Assembly (NCBI RefSeq): GCF_918698155.1
Contig: NZ_CAKKLX010000004.1
Coordinates: 151,199 to 215,198, forward strand
DNA from: Roseomonas sp. CECT 9278
GTDB taxonomy: Bacteria; Pseudomonadota; Alphaproteobacteria; Acetobacterales; Acetobacteraceae
Length of the DNA stretch: 64,000 bases
Direction of reading: 5' to 3'
Part shown: piece after piece, positions 1 to 8,158 of the stretch
Numbering within the stretch: position 1 is the first letter of the stretch
How the letters are laid out: every line of letters begins with the position of its first letter
Made by a program: the position numbers and the translations under genes
Notes under the pieces: generated by a model
Told to the model about the DNA's origin: nothing
Seen by the model: the letters and a program-made list of their open reading frames with translations, nothing else
Databases searched by the model: none

Positions 1-487
1 TCAGCTGGAACAGCAATTCGCCGAAGGGCTCGTTCAGCTCGTATTCGACGGTGTGGGCGTCCCGCGCACGGATCTCCCGCACCGGGCCGGCGCGCCAGCG
101 CACCGGGCTGCGCGTGGCGGGGTCGATGAAGCGGTTGAGCGAATAGACCACGTCGTCGGCGGTCATCGGCCGGCCGTCGCAGAAGGTCACGTCGCGGCGC
201 AGGTGGAAGGTGTAGGTCTTGCCGTCCGGGCTGACCTCCCAGCGTTCGGCCAGCAGCGGGCGCACCGTCTGCATGTCGAAGTCGAGCGCCACCAGCGTGT
301 CGCTCATCATGTAGATGACTTCGCCCGCACCGCGCGCGGTGGACCGCGGCGGGTCGTAGTTGTCGGCGTCGATCTCGCGCAGGACCACCAGCGTGTTGCG
401 TGGATTGGCCTGGGCGATCGCATCGCCCACCGGCATGGCAGCGGCCAGCGCAAGCAGCGCAACGCCGAGCGTCTTCCTCATGGTCAT
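1..487 (-). CDS. ABC transporter substrate-binding protein, family 5 (N-terminal part)
   Basis: Periplasmic receptor of a dipeptide/oligopeptide/nickel-type ABC importer, cut by the left edge after about 162 residues. The N-terminus MTMRKTLGVALLALAAAM is a typical Sec signal peptide, with probable cleavage after the AIAQA segment. The mature part shows family 5 features: a segment on 'Y' and 'D' residues early on, then PLLAERWEVSPDGKTYTF and the DGRPMTADDVVYSLNR stretch that is a hallmark of DppA/OppA-like proteins. It is the last visible gene of a minus-strand operon and starts 11 bases after the DppC-like permease ends, so it belongs to that importer. The ligand is unknown; the amidohydrolase upstream hints at an amide or peptide-like compound. 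Confidence 0.88.
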   Translation of the reverse strand, partial: MTMRKTLGVALLALAAAMPVGDAIAQANPRNTLVVLREIDADNYDPPRSTARGAGEVIYMMSDTLVALDFDMQTVRPLLAERWEVSPDGKTYTFHLRRDVTFCDGRPMTADDVVYSLNRFIDPATRSPVRWRAGPVREIRARDAHTVEYELNEPFGELLFQL

Positions 488-498
488 CCCTTTCCCGA

Positions 499-1374
499 TC
501 AAACGCGTAGCCTGGGGTCGAGCGCATCCCGCAAGGCGTCCCCAAGGACGTTGAAGGCGAGCACGACGATGAAGATCACGATGCACGGCACGACGGCGAT
601 GTGCGGTGCGAAGAACAGGAAGTTGCGCCCCTCGCTGGCCATCGCGCCCAGTTCCGGCGTCGGCGGCTGCGCCCCCAGCCCCAGGAAGGACAGCGCCGAT
701 CCCAGCAGGATCACCTGCCCGAAGCGCAGCGTGGCGAACACGAAAATCGACGACAGGCAGTTCGGCGCCAGGTGCCGCCAGATCAGCCGCGCATCGGTCA
801 TGCCGGTCGCGCGCGCCGCCTCGATGAAGTCGAGCCGCATCACCACCATGGCCGACCCGCGCACGATGCGCGCCATCAGCGGCACCGTCGCCACCGACAG
901 CGCCAGCACCACCGAGAAGATCCCCGGCCCGAAGATCGCCGCGATGGCAAGCCCCACCAGGATGGCCGGGAAGGACAGCAGGATATCCACCAGCCGCATG
1001 ATCGGCCCGTCCAGCCAGCGATGGTAGAAGGCCGCCAGGAACCCCAGCAGCGCGCCCAGCGACCCGCCCAGCGCCACCGCCGCGAAACCCATCAGCAGCG
1101 ACACGCGCAGGCCGTACAGAAGCCGCGTCACCATGTCCCTGCCCTGCGCGTCGGCGCCCAGCGGCAGCCCCGGGCTGCCCGGCGGCTGCATCGCCAGCGA
1201 CAGGTCGTTGTCATACGGATCGGTCGGCGCCAGCACCGGCGCCAGCACCGCGGCCGCGATGATCAGCACGACCAGGATCAGCGACACCGCCGCCGCCGGC
1301 TCCCGCAGCAGCCGCGCCAGGATACCCGGGCGCGGCGGCGCGATCGGCTCGCTGGTTTCCGTCGCGGCACTCAT
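499..1374 (-). CDS. ABC transporter permease, DppC-like
   Basis: Inner-membrane permease subunit, 291 residues. A cytoplasmic N-terminus leads into a first membrane helix at about residues 27-50 (AVSLILVVLIIAAAVLAPVL), then LGADAQGRDMVTRLLYG, which is diagnostic of DppC/OppC proteins. The EAA coupling loop for the ATPase is at about 185-204 (EAARATGMTDARLIWRHLAP). The C-terminal FNVLGDALRDALDPRLR is the classic family ending. The ATG at 1374 overlaps the stop of the DppB-like gene by four bases (ATGA), so the two are translationally coupled. The reading frame stays open far upstream of 1374, but that part only shadows the DppB gene. No ATPase gene is visible; it may lie left of the window. 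Confidence 0.93.
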   Translation of the reverse strand: MSAATETSEPIAPPRPGILARLLREPAAAVSLILVVLIIAAAVLAPVLAPTDPYDNDLSLAMQPPGSPGLPLGADAQGRDMVTRLLYGLRVSLLMGFAAVALGGSLGALLGFLAAFYHRWLDGPIMRLVDILLSFPAILVGLAIAAIFGPGIFSVVLALSVATVPLMARIVRGSAMVVMRLDFIEAARATGMTDARLIWRHLAPNCLSSIFVFATLRFGQVILLGSALSFLGLGAQPPTPELGAMASEGRNFLFFAPHIAVVPCIVIFIVVLAFNVLGDALRDALDPRLRV

Positions 1375-2312
1375 GCCGCGCGGATCCGCGGGTCGAGCGC
1401 CGCGTACAGCACGTCCACCGTCAAGTTCACCACGATGAATCCCATCGACAGCACGATGATCGTCCCCTGCGCCATCGGGAAGTCGCTCGACAGGATCGCA
1501 CCCACCGCCAACCGCCCGACACCAGGCCAGGCGAAGACCGTCTCGGTCACCACCGCGCCGCCGAGCAGGAAGCCGATCTGCAAGCCGATCAGCGTCACCA
1601 CCGGCACCAGCGCGTTCCGCAGCGCGTGCCGCAGCACCACCAGGCGTTCGGTCAGCCCCTTCGCGCGCGCCGTCCGCACATGGTCCGCGGACAGCACATC
1701 CAGCACCGCCGTGCGCGTCATGCGCGCCACCGGCCCGATGAACACGCCCCCCAGCGTCAGCGCCGGCAGGATCAGCGACTTCAGCCCATCCATCGTCCAG
1801 AACGGCCCGGCGCGCCCGGTGAAGGGCAGCCACTGCCACTGGAAGCCGACGAACCAGATCAGCACCAGCCCCACGAAGAACACCGGCACCGACACGCCCG
1901 CGACCGACAGCGCCATGATCGACCGATCGATCACCGACCCGCGCCAATACCCCGCCAGCGTGCCCATCAGGATGCCGAGCGGGATCGACCAGAACAGGCT
2001 CGCGAACATCAGTTCCAGCGTCGGCCCGATCGTCGCGCCCAATTCCTGGCTGACCGGCACGTTGTTGATGATGGAGGCACCCAGGTCGCCATGCAGCAAC
2101 CGCCAGACATACAGCCCGAACTGCACGTGCAGCGGTTCATCGAGGCCAAGGTCGCTGCGGATCAGCGCGATCACATCGGGTGTGGCGTTGGGCCCGGCGC
2201 GCACCGTGGCGGGGTCGGTCGGCACCACCTGCATCAGCAGGAAGCCGATCAGCAGCACGCCGAACATGACCGGCACGGCCAGCAGCAGCCGGTGCAGCGC
2301 ATGGCGCAGCAT
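1371..2312 (-). CDS. ABC transporter permease, DppB-like
   Basis: Inner-membrane permease subunit of 313 residues, the usual family length. It opens with the DppB/OppB N-terminus (RHALHRLLLAVPVMFGVLLI), a first membrane helix, followed by PTDPA. The EAA loop that contacts the ATPase is at about 213-233 (RTARAKGLTERLVVLRHALR). The C-terminal part has TETVFAWPGVGRLAVGAI and ends in YAALDPRIR, both family signatures. Six membrane segments are expected. The start overlaps the last base of the amidohydrolase stop (TGATG), placing importer and hydrolase on one transcript. Partner of the DppC-like permease just downstream. Confidence 0.93.
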   Translation of the reverse strand: MLRHALHRLLLAVPVMFGVLLIGFLLMQVVPTDPATVRAGPNATPDVIALIRSDLGLDEPLHVQFGLYVWRLLHGDLGASIINNVPVSQELGATIGPTLELMFASLFWSIPLGILMGTLAGYWRGSVIDRSIMALSVAGVSVPVFFVGLVLIWFVGFQWQWLPFTGRAGPFWTMDGLKSLILPALTLGGVFIGPVARMTRTAVLDVLSADHVRTARAKGLTERLVVLRHALRNALVPVVTLIGLQIGFLLGGAVVTETVFAWPGVGRLAVGAILSSDFPMAQGTIIVLSMGFIVVNLTVDVLYAALDPRIRAA

Positions 2313-3922
2313 CAGGCGAACGCGCCGTGGCGGTCGAAGATGGCCGCGCCATCGCGCAGCGTCAGGTCCGCCTGCACGCCGCGCAGTTCCTCAGGGTCGA
2401 TGGCGAACACGTCGCGCGACAGCACGGCGATGTCGGCCTGCATGCCGGGCTCCAGCGTGCCGCGGCGATCCTCCGCGAACTGCGTAAAGGCACCGCACCA
2501 AGTGTAGCAGTGCACGGCTTCCTCGGCGGTCAGCCGTTCTTCCGGCCCCATCACCGTACCCTTGTTGGTCCGCCGCGTCGTCATGGTGAACAGGTTGATG
2601 AACGGATCGACCGTCGAGACCGGGCAGTCGGACGACGCCGCCGGATGCGCGCCCTCCGCCAGCCAGGTCTTCATCGGATAGGCGTGGTCCGACCGCTCGC
2701 GCCCGAGGTTCTTCACGTACAGGTCGCCGAATTCGTACATGAACACCGGCTGCGGCACCGGCAGGATGCCGCGCGCCTTCATCCGCCGCCGTTGATCGCG
2801 CGTGACGAAGCCGCAGTGCTCGATCCGATGCCGCCGCTGCGCGAAGGGATGCGCCGCGCTGTCAGCCGCCTCCATGCCCAGCAACACCTGCTCGATCGCC
2901 GCATCGCCGATGGCGTGGATATCCAGCTGCCAGCCCTGCTCGTGATACAGCTTCAGCAGCGCGTGGATGGTCTCGTCCGGGAAGGTGAAGACGCCGGTGC
3001 CACCCTGGATGTAGGGCTCGAAGAAGGCCGCGGTCAGCCCGCCTGCGGAGCCATCCGCGAAGACCTTCACCGCGCCCCAGCGCAGGCTGTCGTCGCCATC
3101 CATCGGCCGCATGCCGGCCGCCCAGGCCTCGGCCGCGATGCCTTCCGGATTGCCTGCCAGCACCTGCCACATGCGAAGCCCGAGCCGCCCCGCCGCCTTC
3201 GCCGCGTCATAGGCCGCGACCTCCGCCATGCCCGCCGTCATCCCGACATTCATGTCGGTGGCGCTGGCGAAGCCGAGCGAGGCGAGATGATCGCAGGCCG
3301 CGCCGATCGCACCGACCATCCGCGCCTCATCCGGCGGCGGGATCACATCGCGCACCAGGCGCATCGCGCGTTCCTGGAACAGCCCGGTGAGCTGGCCGCC
3401 CTTTCGCTCGATGACGCCGCCTTCGGGATCGGGCGTATTGTGCCCGACCCCGGCCAGCTTCATCGCCATGGAATTGGCCACCGACATGTGCCCGCAGGTA
3501 CGCACGATCGCCACCGGATTGTCCGGCGACACACGATCGAGCTCGCCGGCCAGCGGATGCCGCCCGACATCGAGCTCGGCATGGTCGTAGCCGCGACCAA
3601 GCACCCAGGCGCCCTTGGGCGCCGCCTTCGCCGCATCCCCGATACGCCGCAGCACCTCATCCAGCGTGCGCACTTCCTCGGCGCGCAGGTTCACCTGCGA
3701 CAGGCCGAGCCCATAGGGCAGCAGGTGCATATGCGCCTCGTTGAAGGCCGGGATCGCCACCCGCCCGCCAAGATCGACCCGCCGCGTGCCCGCCCCCGCC
3801 GCCGCGCGCGCATCATCACCCAGCGCAAGCACGCGCCCGTCCTTCAGCGCCACCGCATCCGAGAAGCCGCCCGCAAGCCCGCGAAAGACGCGTCCGCCCT
3901 CGATCAGCGTGTCAGCCGTCAC
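2312..3922 (-). CDS. YtcJ-like metal-dependent amidohydrolase
   Basis: Amidohydrolase-superfamily enzyme of 536 residues, the size of the YtcJ/amidohydrolase-3 group. Metal-site motifs are visible in order: AHMHL at about residues 63-67 (the first HxH), KVFADGSAGG with the probable bridging lysine near the middle, DIHAIGDAAIEQ, RIEHCGF, and SSDCPVSTVDPF with the catalytic Asp. Members hydrolyse amides or imides or deformylate small molecules; the substrate cannot be inferred. It overlaps its neighbours by 4 bases upstream (class II aldolase) and 1 base downstream (DppB-like permease), so its substrate is probably imported by the adjacent ABC system. It has no signal peptide and is expected in the cytoplasm. 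Confidence 0.87.
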   Translation of the reverse strand: MTADTLIEGGRVFRGLAGGFSDAVALKDGRVLALGDDARAAAGAGTRRVDLGGRVAIPAFNEAHMHLLPYGLGLSQVNLRAEEVRTLDEVLRRIGDAAKAAPKGAWVLGRGYDHAELDVGRHPLAGELDRVSPDNPVAIVRTCGHMSVANSMAMKLAGVGHNTPDPEGGVIERKGGQLTGLFQERAMRLVRDVIPPPDEARMVGAIGAACDHLASLGFASATDMNVGMTAGMAEVAAYDAAKAAGRLGLRMWQVLAGNPEGIAAEAWAAGMRPMDGDDSLRWGAVKVFADGSAGGLTAAFFEPYIQGGTGVFTFPDETIHALLKLYHEQGWQLDIHAIGDAAIEQVLLGMEAADSAAHPFAQRRHRIEHCGFVTRDQRRRMKARGILPVPQPVFMYEFGDLYVKNLGRERSDHAYPMKTWLAEGAHPAASSDCPVSTVDPFINLFTMTTRRTNKGTVMGPEERLTAEEAVHCYTWCGAFTQFAEDRRGTLEPGMQADIAVLSRDVFAIDPEELRGVQADLTLRDGAAIFDRHGAFA

Positions 3923-4692
3923 GAACGATAGTCCGGCTTCCCGTCCTCGATCAGCCGCAGCGCCGAGGTCCAGGCCATCGCGAAATGCCCGCTGTCGCCG
4001 CCGCGGTTGAACTGCGCCGCGGTGTGCAGGCGCACCTGTTCAGGCGGCAGCACCAGCTCGGCGCCGCCGGCCAGGGCGCTGATCTGCGCCTGGCAGGCGC
4101 GTTCCAGGTAGTAGATGTTCAGGAACGCCTCGCAGGCATGCCGCCCGCAGACCAGCAGCCCGTGGTTGCGCAGGATCATCGCGTTGTGGGTGCCGAGGTC
4201 GCGCACCAGCCGCTCGCGTTCCTCGAGCTCCAGCGCGATCCCTTCGTAGTCGTGATACGCCAGGTGGCCGTAGTACTTCAGCGCATGCTGGCTGATCGGC
4301 AGCAGCCCCTGCCGCTGCGCCGAGACCGCGATGCCGGCCTCGGTATGCGTGTGGATCACCACCGCCGCATCCTCGCGCGCCGCGTGGATCGCGGAATGGA
4401 TCACGAAGCCCGCGGTGTTCACCGGCTTCGTTTCCGCGCCCTCCTCGACCACATTGCCGTCCAGGTCGATCTTCACGAGGTCGCTCGCGCGCATCTCATG
4501 GAACAGCACGCCGTACCTGTTGATGAGGAAATGGTGCTCCGGCCCGGGAATCCGCGCGCTGATGTGGGTGTAGATGAAGTCCGTCATGCGGAAATGCGCG
4601 ACCAGCCGGTACAGCGCCGCGAGGTCGCACCGGATGCGCCATTCCTCCTCGGAGACACCGCGCAGGGCGGCCGGCGGGCTGACGACATTCAT
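3919..4692 (-). CDS. Class II aldolase/adducin family protein
   Basis: Predicted cytoplasmic 257-residue protein of the class II aldolase/adducin family, zinc enzymes that cleave or decarboxylate small hydroxy-acids and sugar phosphates. The metal-site HTH is seen in VVIHTHTEAGIAVS, and the third ligand probably lies in RNHGLLVCG. The ATG at 4692 is chosen because GGAG stands seven bases upstream and the family N-terminus follows (EEEWRIRCDLAALYRL). It is the first gene of the operon running leftwards through the amidohydrolase and the Dpp-like importer (ATGA overlap). In such proteins substrate specificity is not predictable from family membership; a role downstream of the amidohydrolase is inferred. 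Confidence 0.88.
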   Translation of the reverse strand: MNVVSPPAALRGVSEEEWRIRCDLAALYRLVAHFRMTDFIYTHISARIPGPEHHFLINRYGVLFHEMRASDLVKIDLDGNVVEEGAETKPVNTAGFVIHSAIHAAREDAAVVIHTHTEAGIAVSAQRQGLLPISQHALKYYGHLAYHDYEGIALELEERERLVRDLGTHNAMILRNHGLLVCGRHACEAFLNIYYLERACQAQISALAGGAELVLPPEQVRLHTAAQFNRGGDSGHFAMAWTSALRLIEDGKPDYRS

Positions 4693-4814
4693 GGAATTTC
4701 TCCGCGGCGAATTTGCCAAACTGTCATCTCGCGCGCCGGTCGCGTCAACCGGCGGCGGCGCCCCCAACTGCGCCTGGCGTCAGCGCCTGCGCGTGCGCCG
4801 GGCAGGCCTGCCCA

Positions 4815-5690
4815 TCAGGCCGGCACCGGCCCGTCCACTTCCTCGAGATCGACGCCGACCCACAGCCCGTGGTCGCCGCCGCCCAGGATCACGCCGCGCA
4901 GCGGACTGACATCACCGAAGTCGCGACCCCAGGCGAGCACCACGTGCTCGTCGCGCACCACGATGTCATTCGTCGGATCAAGCCCGACCCAGCCGTGCTC
5001 CGGCCCCAGCCAGGCCTCCACCCAGGCATGCGACTGGTCGGCGCCACGCCGCGCCGCGCGCCCCGGCGGCGGGCGTGTCCGCACATAGCCCGACACATAC
5101 CGCGCCGGCAGGCCCATCCCGCGCAATCCGCTGACCATCACATGCGCATAGTCCTGGCAGACGCCCTCGCGGCTCTCCAGCACCTCGGCCACCTGGGTAT
5201 TCGGCCCGGTCACGCCGGGCCTGTAGGTGAAGTCTCGGCGGATGCGCGCCATCAGTTCCAGCAGCCCGGCCAGCACCGGCCGCCGCGCCGGGAAGGATGC
5301 CGCGGCATAGCCGCGCGCCGCCGCCAGCAGCGGTGCCAGCGGACTGCCGAAGGTGAATTCCATCGCCGCCGATCCGCGCGCGATGTCGCGCACCACTTCC
5401 CAGGGCAGGGTGGTGGCCGCCGGCGCGGGATCGGGGAAGCGCACCTCGACCAGCGCCTCGGCCACCACTTCGAACTTCTCGTGCGGCACGTCGATGAACA
5501 CGCGGGTCGCGAGGTTGCCGAAATGGTCCGGCGCCTCGGTCACATGCGATGGCGTCGGCGTCACCGCCAGCGTGGCGCGCGCCACGCGCTGCCCCGCCAG
5601 GCGCCGCGGCGTCAGCAGCAGCAGATGCGCCGCAAGGTCCACCGGATGCGCGTAGGCATAGGTCGTGACATGCCGCAGCCGATAGATCAC
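4815..5690 (-). CDS. Transglutaminase-like cysteine protein, short form
   Basis: Cytoplasmic protein of 291 residues with the bacterial transglutaminase architecture: an N-terminal beta domain (YRLRHVTTYAYAHPVDLAAH) and a papain-like core. The catalytic triad is intact: Cys178 in REGVCQDYAHV, His221 in QSHAWVEAW and Asp238 in GLDPTND. The GTG start at 5690 overlaps the stop of the ATP-grasp/alpha-E gene (GTGA), which makes this the third gene of a coupled set. Proteins of this group are annotated as transglutaminases or proteases, but their true substrates are unknown. A perfect 14-base palindrome at 4800-4813 lies just past the stop, without a T-run. Confidence 0.92.
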   Translation of the reverse strand: MIYRLRHVTTYAYAHPVDLAAHLLLLTPRRLAGQRVARATLAVTPTPSHVTEAPDHFGNLATRVFIDVPHEKFEVVAEALVEVRFPDPAPAATTLPWEVVRDIARGSAAMEFTFGSPLAPLLAAARGYAAASFPARRPVLAGLLELMARIRRDFTYRPGVTGPNTQVAEVLESREGVCQDYAHVMVSGLRGMGLPARYVSGYVRTRPPPGRAARRGADQSHAWVEAWLGPEHGWVGLDPTNDIVVRDEHVVLAWGRDFGDVSPLRGVILGGGDHGLWVGVDLEEVDGPVPA

Positions 5691-8158
5691 GCCGCCCCCC
5701 GCAAGGCCGGCGCCGCGCCTTCGAGGCCGAGGGTCTGCGTCACCGGCAGCAGCGCGAAGTACCGCCGCGTGACGGCATCCGACAGCGCGGCGATACGGTT
5801 GCCCATCGCCTCCAGCCGTGGCGGCAGGCCGGCGGCGGCGAGCGACTGGTCGGCCGCGCGGATCACGTCGCCGACGATCGCCTCGGCCTCGGCCAGTAGC
5901 GATGCCGCCTCGTCCGGCAGTGCGCGGTCGTCGCCGCTCGCCACTTCCGACAGGCTGCGGCTGATGGCTTCGAGCTGAAACGCCAGCGCGCGCGGATTGG
6001 ACGGATCCGCCAGCACCAGGTCCAGCGCCGGCGCCGGCTGCAGGATCGACAGGTAGCGGCTGCGATAGGTGATGACGCTGTCGCACAGCTCCAGCATCAG
6101 CCGCAGCCCGCCCTCGATGCGCGCCGGCGGCTGGTCCAGCGCGAACTGCACTTCCGACGCGATCGCCTGCGCGCGTTCGACCCGCCGCCCGAGGTCCAGG
6201 AACAGCCACGCGCCGCCGCGCACCATGCTCTCGGCGGCAACACCCGCCACCGCGGTGGCGAAGCGCAACACCGAGATCATCGCGCGCCCGATCGCCTCCA
6301 GCCCGCTGCCCGCGTCGCGCATCTCCGCGCGCGCGGTCCGCAGCGTCAGGGTGAAGGTGGCGTGCATGTCGGCGGTCAGGCGGTCGCGCACCATCGCGGT
6401 CAGCGCCGCGATGCGCTCCGCCAGCAGCGTCAGCGCGCCGTCCTCGCGCAGCGCCGCGGCGATGATGGCGGGCAGCGCCTGCGCGGCGGAGGACCCCACC
6501 ACCTCATCCGCCCCGGTGAATCCCGCCTGCGCCAGGCAGCGCGCCAGCGCCGCGACCTCGGCCTGCTCGCGCGGCAGCACCACCCCGCGCGAGATCCGCG
6601 CCTGCGTCGCCCGCACCAGGCGCGCGGCGCGTTCCAGCCGTTCGGTGTAGCGCCCCAGCCAGAACAGGTTGTCCGCCACGCGCGAGGGCAGCGCACCGGG
6701 CGCGCGGCGGATCGGCAAGGGCGGCAACTGCATCACCGCCGGGCCGATGATGTCGGCGCCCTCATCCGCCAGCACCCAGACATCCTTGGACAGGCCCTGG
6801 GTCGGCAGGGCGCCGCCGACCGAAGCGGCCTCCCCGATGCGCGCCAGGCCGCCGGGCATCACGCGCCACGCCAGGCCGTCGAATACCGCGAACATGCGCA
6901 GGATCAGCGGTCGCGGTTCCAGCCCGTCATTGACCACGCAGGGCACGACCGAGGCCACCGGCAGGCGGGTCGCGGCATAGGCGGCGGGGCGTGCCTCCGC
7001 CGCGATGGCGTGCGCCCAGGCCTCGAGCGGCGCCGGCGCCGCGCCGTCGGTCGCACCGCGCACCAGCCAGCCGGCCTCGCGCGCCACGCGCTCGCGCGCC
7101 GCCGCATCGCCGAGCCACAGCGTCTCGACCGAGGGCAACAGCAGCCCCTGCCCCAGCAGGCGCGGCGCCAGCGCATCGAGGAACGCCGCCAGCGCCGGCG
7201 CCTCCGCCAGCCCCGCGCCCGGCGCGTTGAAGATCCGCACGCTGCCCTGGCGCGCGGCATCCAGCAGCCCCGGCACGCCCGACGTGCCGGCCAAGGCATC
7301 CTCGAGCGGATCGAGCGCACGCCCCTCGATGCGCGACAGCAGCACATCCACCCGCTGCAGCCCCTGCAGCGTCTTCAGGAACAGCACGCCCCCGCGCACC
7401 GTGAGGTCGCCGCATTCGACCAGCGCGCAGGACAATTCGCGCGACAGCAGCATGTCCTCGAACCAGCGCGGGTGATGCGTGCCCCGCGTCAGCAGCGCCG
7501 CCGCGGGGTCGCCGCGTTCGGGTGGCGCCAGGCGCTGCAGCGCATCCTGCCAGAGATCGAAGAAGGGCCGCATCGATCGCACCGACGCACCGCGGAACAC
7601 CTCCGGCATCACGCGCGCGAGCAGGCGGCGGTTCTCCCGCGCCAGCCCCGGCCCGGCCGGCGCGGTGGTGCGGTCGGCCAGCACGCGCCAGGCGCCGTCG
7701 GGCCCGCGCAGCAGGTCCACGGCATACAGGTGCAGCATCGGCTGCATCGGCGCCGCGCCCTCCTGCCGGCACGGCCGCAGGAAGGCGGGGTTGGCGAACA
7801 CCACCTCGGGCGGGATGGCGCCCTCGGCGAGCAGCGACTGCGGGCCATACAGATCGGCCAGCACCGCCTCCAGCAGGCTCGCGCGCTGCGCGATGCCGGC
7901 CTCCAGCGCGGCGAATTCCGCCGCCGGCAGCACCAGCGGCAGCGGGTCGCAGCGCCAGGCGACCTCGCGCTTCGAACCGGGCAGCACGCCGGCCATGCCC
8001 TCATCCTCGAAGGCGCGGTCGAGCCGGCGGGCGCGCTCGCCCAGCACCCCCTCCCCCATGCCGCCCAGGATGCCGAGCAGGGTCCGCCAATGCGGGCGCA
8101 CGCCGCCGCGGCCGTCGACCATCTCGTCGATCGGCGGCACGGCCGTGAGGTCAGCCAT
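5687..8158 (-). CDS. Circularly permuted ATP-grasp / alpha-E domain fusion protein
   Basis: An 823-residue fusion. Residues about 1-480 match the circularly permuted ATP-grasp family 2 (formerly DUF404/DUF407), with PGSKREVAWRCDPLPLVL, LYGPQSLLAEG and VLADRTTAPAGPGLARENRR visible. Residues about 500-800 form the helical alpha-E domain (DUF403), beginning at RVADNLFWLGRYTERLERAA. ATP-grasp enzymes activate a carboxylate as acyl phosphate and couple it to an amine, so a peptide or amide bond is the expected product. In many bacteria the two domains are separate adjacent genes; here they are fused. It overlaps the DUF2126 gene by 8 bases upstream and the short transglutaminase by 4 downstream. 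No substrate is established for this family. Confidence 0.92.
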   Translation of the reverse strand: MADLTAVPPIDEMVDGRGGVRPHWRTLLGILGGMGEGVLGERARRLDRAFEDEGMAGVLPGSKREVAWRCDPLPLVLPAAEFAALEAGIAQRASLLEAVLADLYGPQSLLAEGAIPPEVVFANPAFLRPCRQEGAAPMQPMLHLYAVDLLRGPDGAWRVLADRTTAPAGPGLARENRRLLARVMPEVFRGASVRSMRPFFDLWQDALQRLAPPERGDPAAALLTRGTHHPRWFEDMLLSRELSCALVECGDLTVRGGVLFLKTLQGLQRVDVLLSRIEGRALDPLEDALAGTSGVPGLLDAARQGSVRIFNAPGAGLAEAPALAAFLDALAPRLLGQGLLLPSVETLWLGDAAARERVAREAGWLVRGATDGAAPAPLEAWAHAIAAEARPAAYAATRLPVASVVPCVVNDGLEPRPLILRMFAVFDGLAWRVMPGGLARIGEAASVGGALPTQGLSKDVWVLADEGADIIGPAVMQLPPLPIRRAPGALPSRVADNLFWLGRYTERLERAARLVRATQARISRGVVLPREQAEVAALARCLAQAGFTGADEVVGSSAAQALPAIIAAALREDGALTLLAERIAALTAMVRDRLTADMHATFTLTLRTARAEMRDAGSGLEAIGRAMISVLRFATAVAGVAAESMVRGGAWLFLDLGRRVERAQAIASEVQFALDQPPARIEGGLRLMLELCDSVITYRSRYLSILQPAPALDLVLADPSNPRALAFQLEAISRSLSEVASGDDRALPDEAASLLAEAEAIVGDVIRAADQSLAAAGLPPRLEAMGNRIAALSDAVTRRYFALLPVTQTLGLEGAAPALRGAA

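Noticed and set aside
4800..4813. Terminator or operator at the perfect palindrome GGGCAGGCCTGCCC
   Set aside because: No T-run and too short to judge; palindromes of this size are common in GC-rich DNA.
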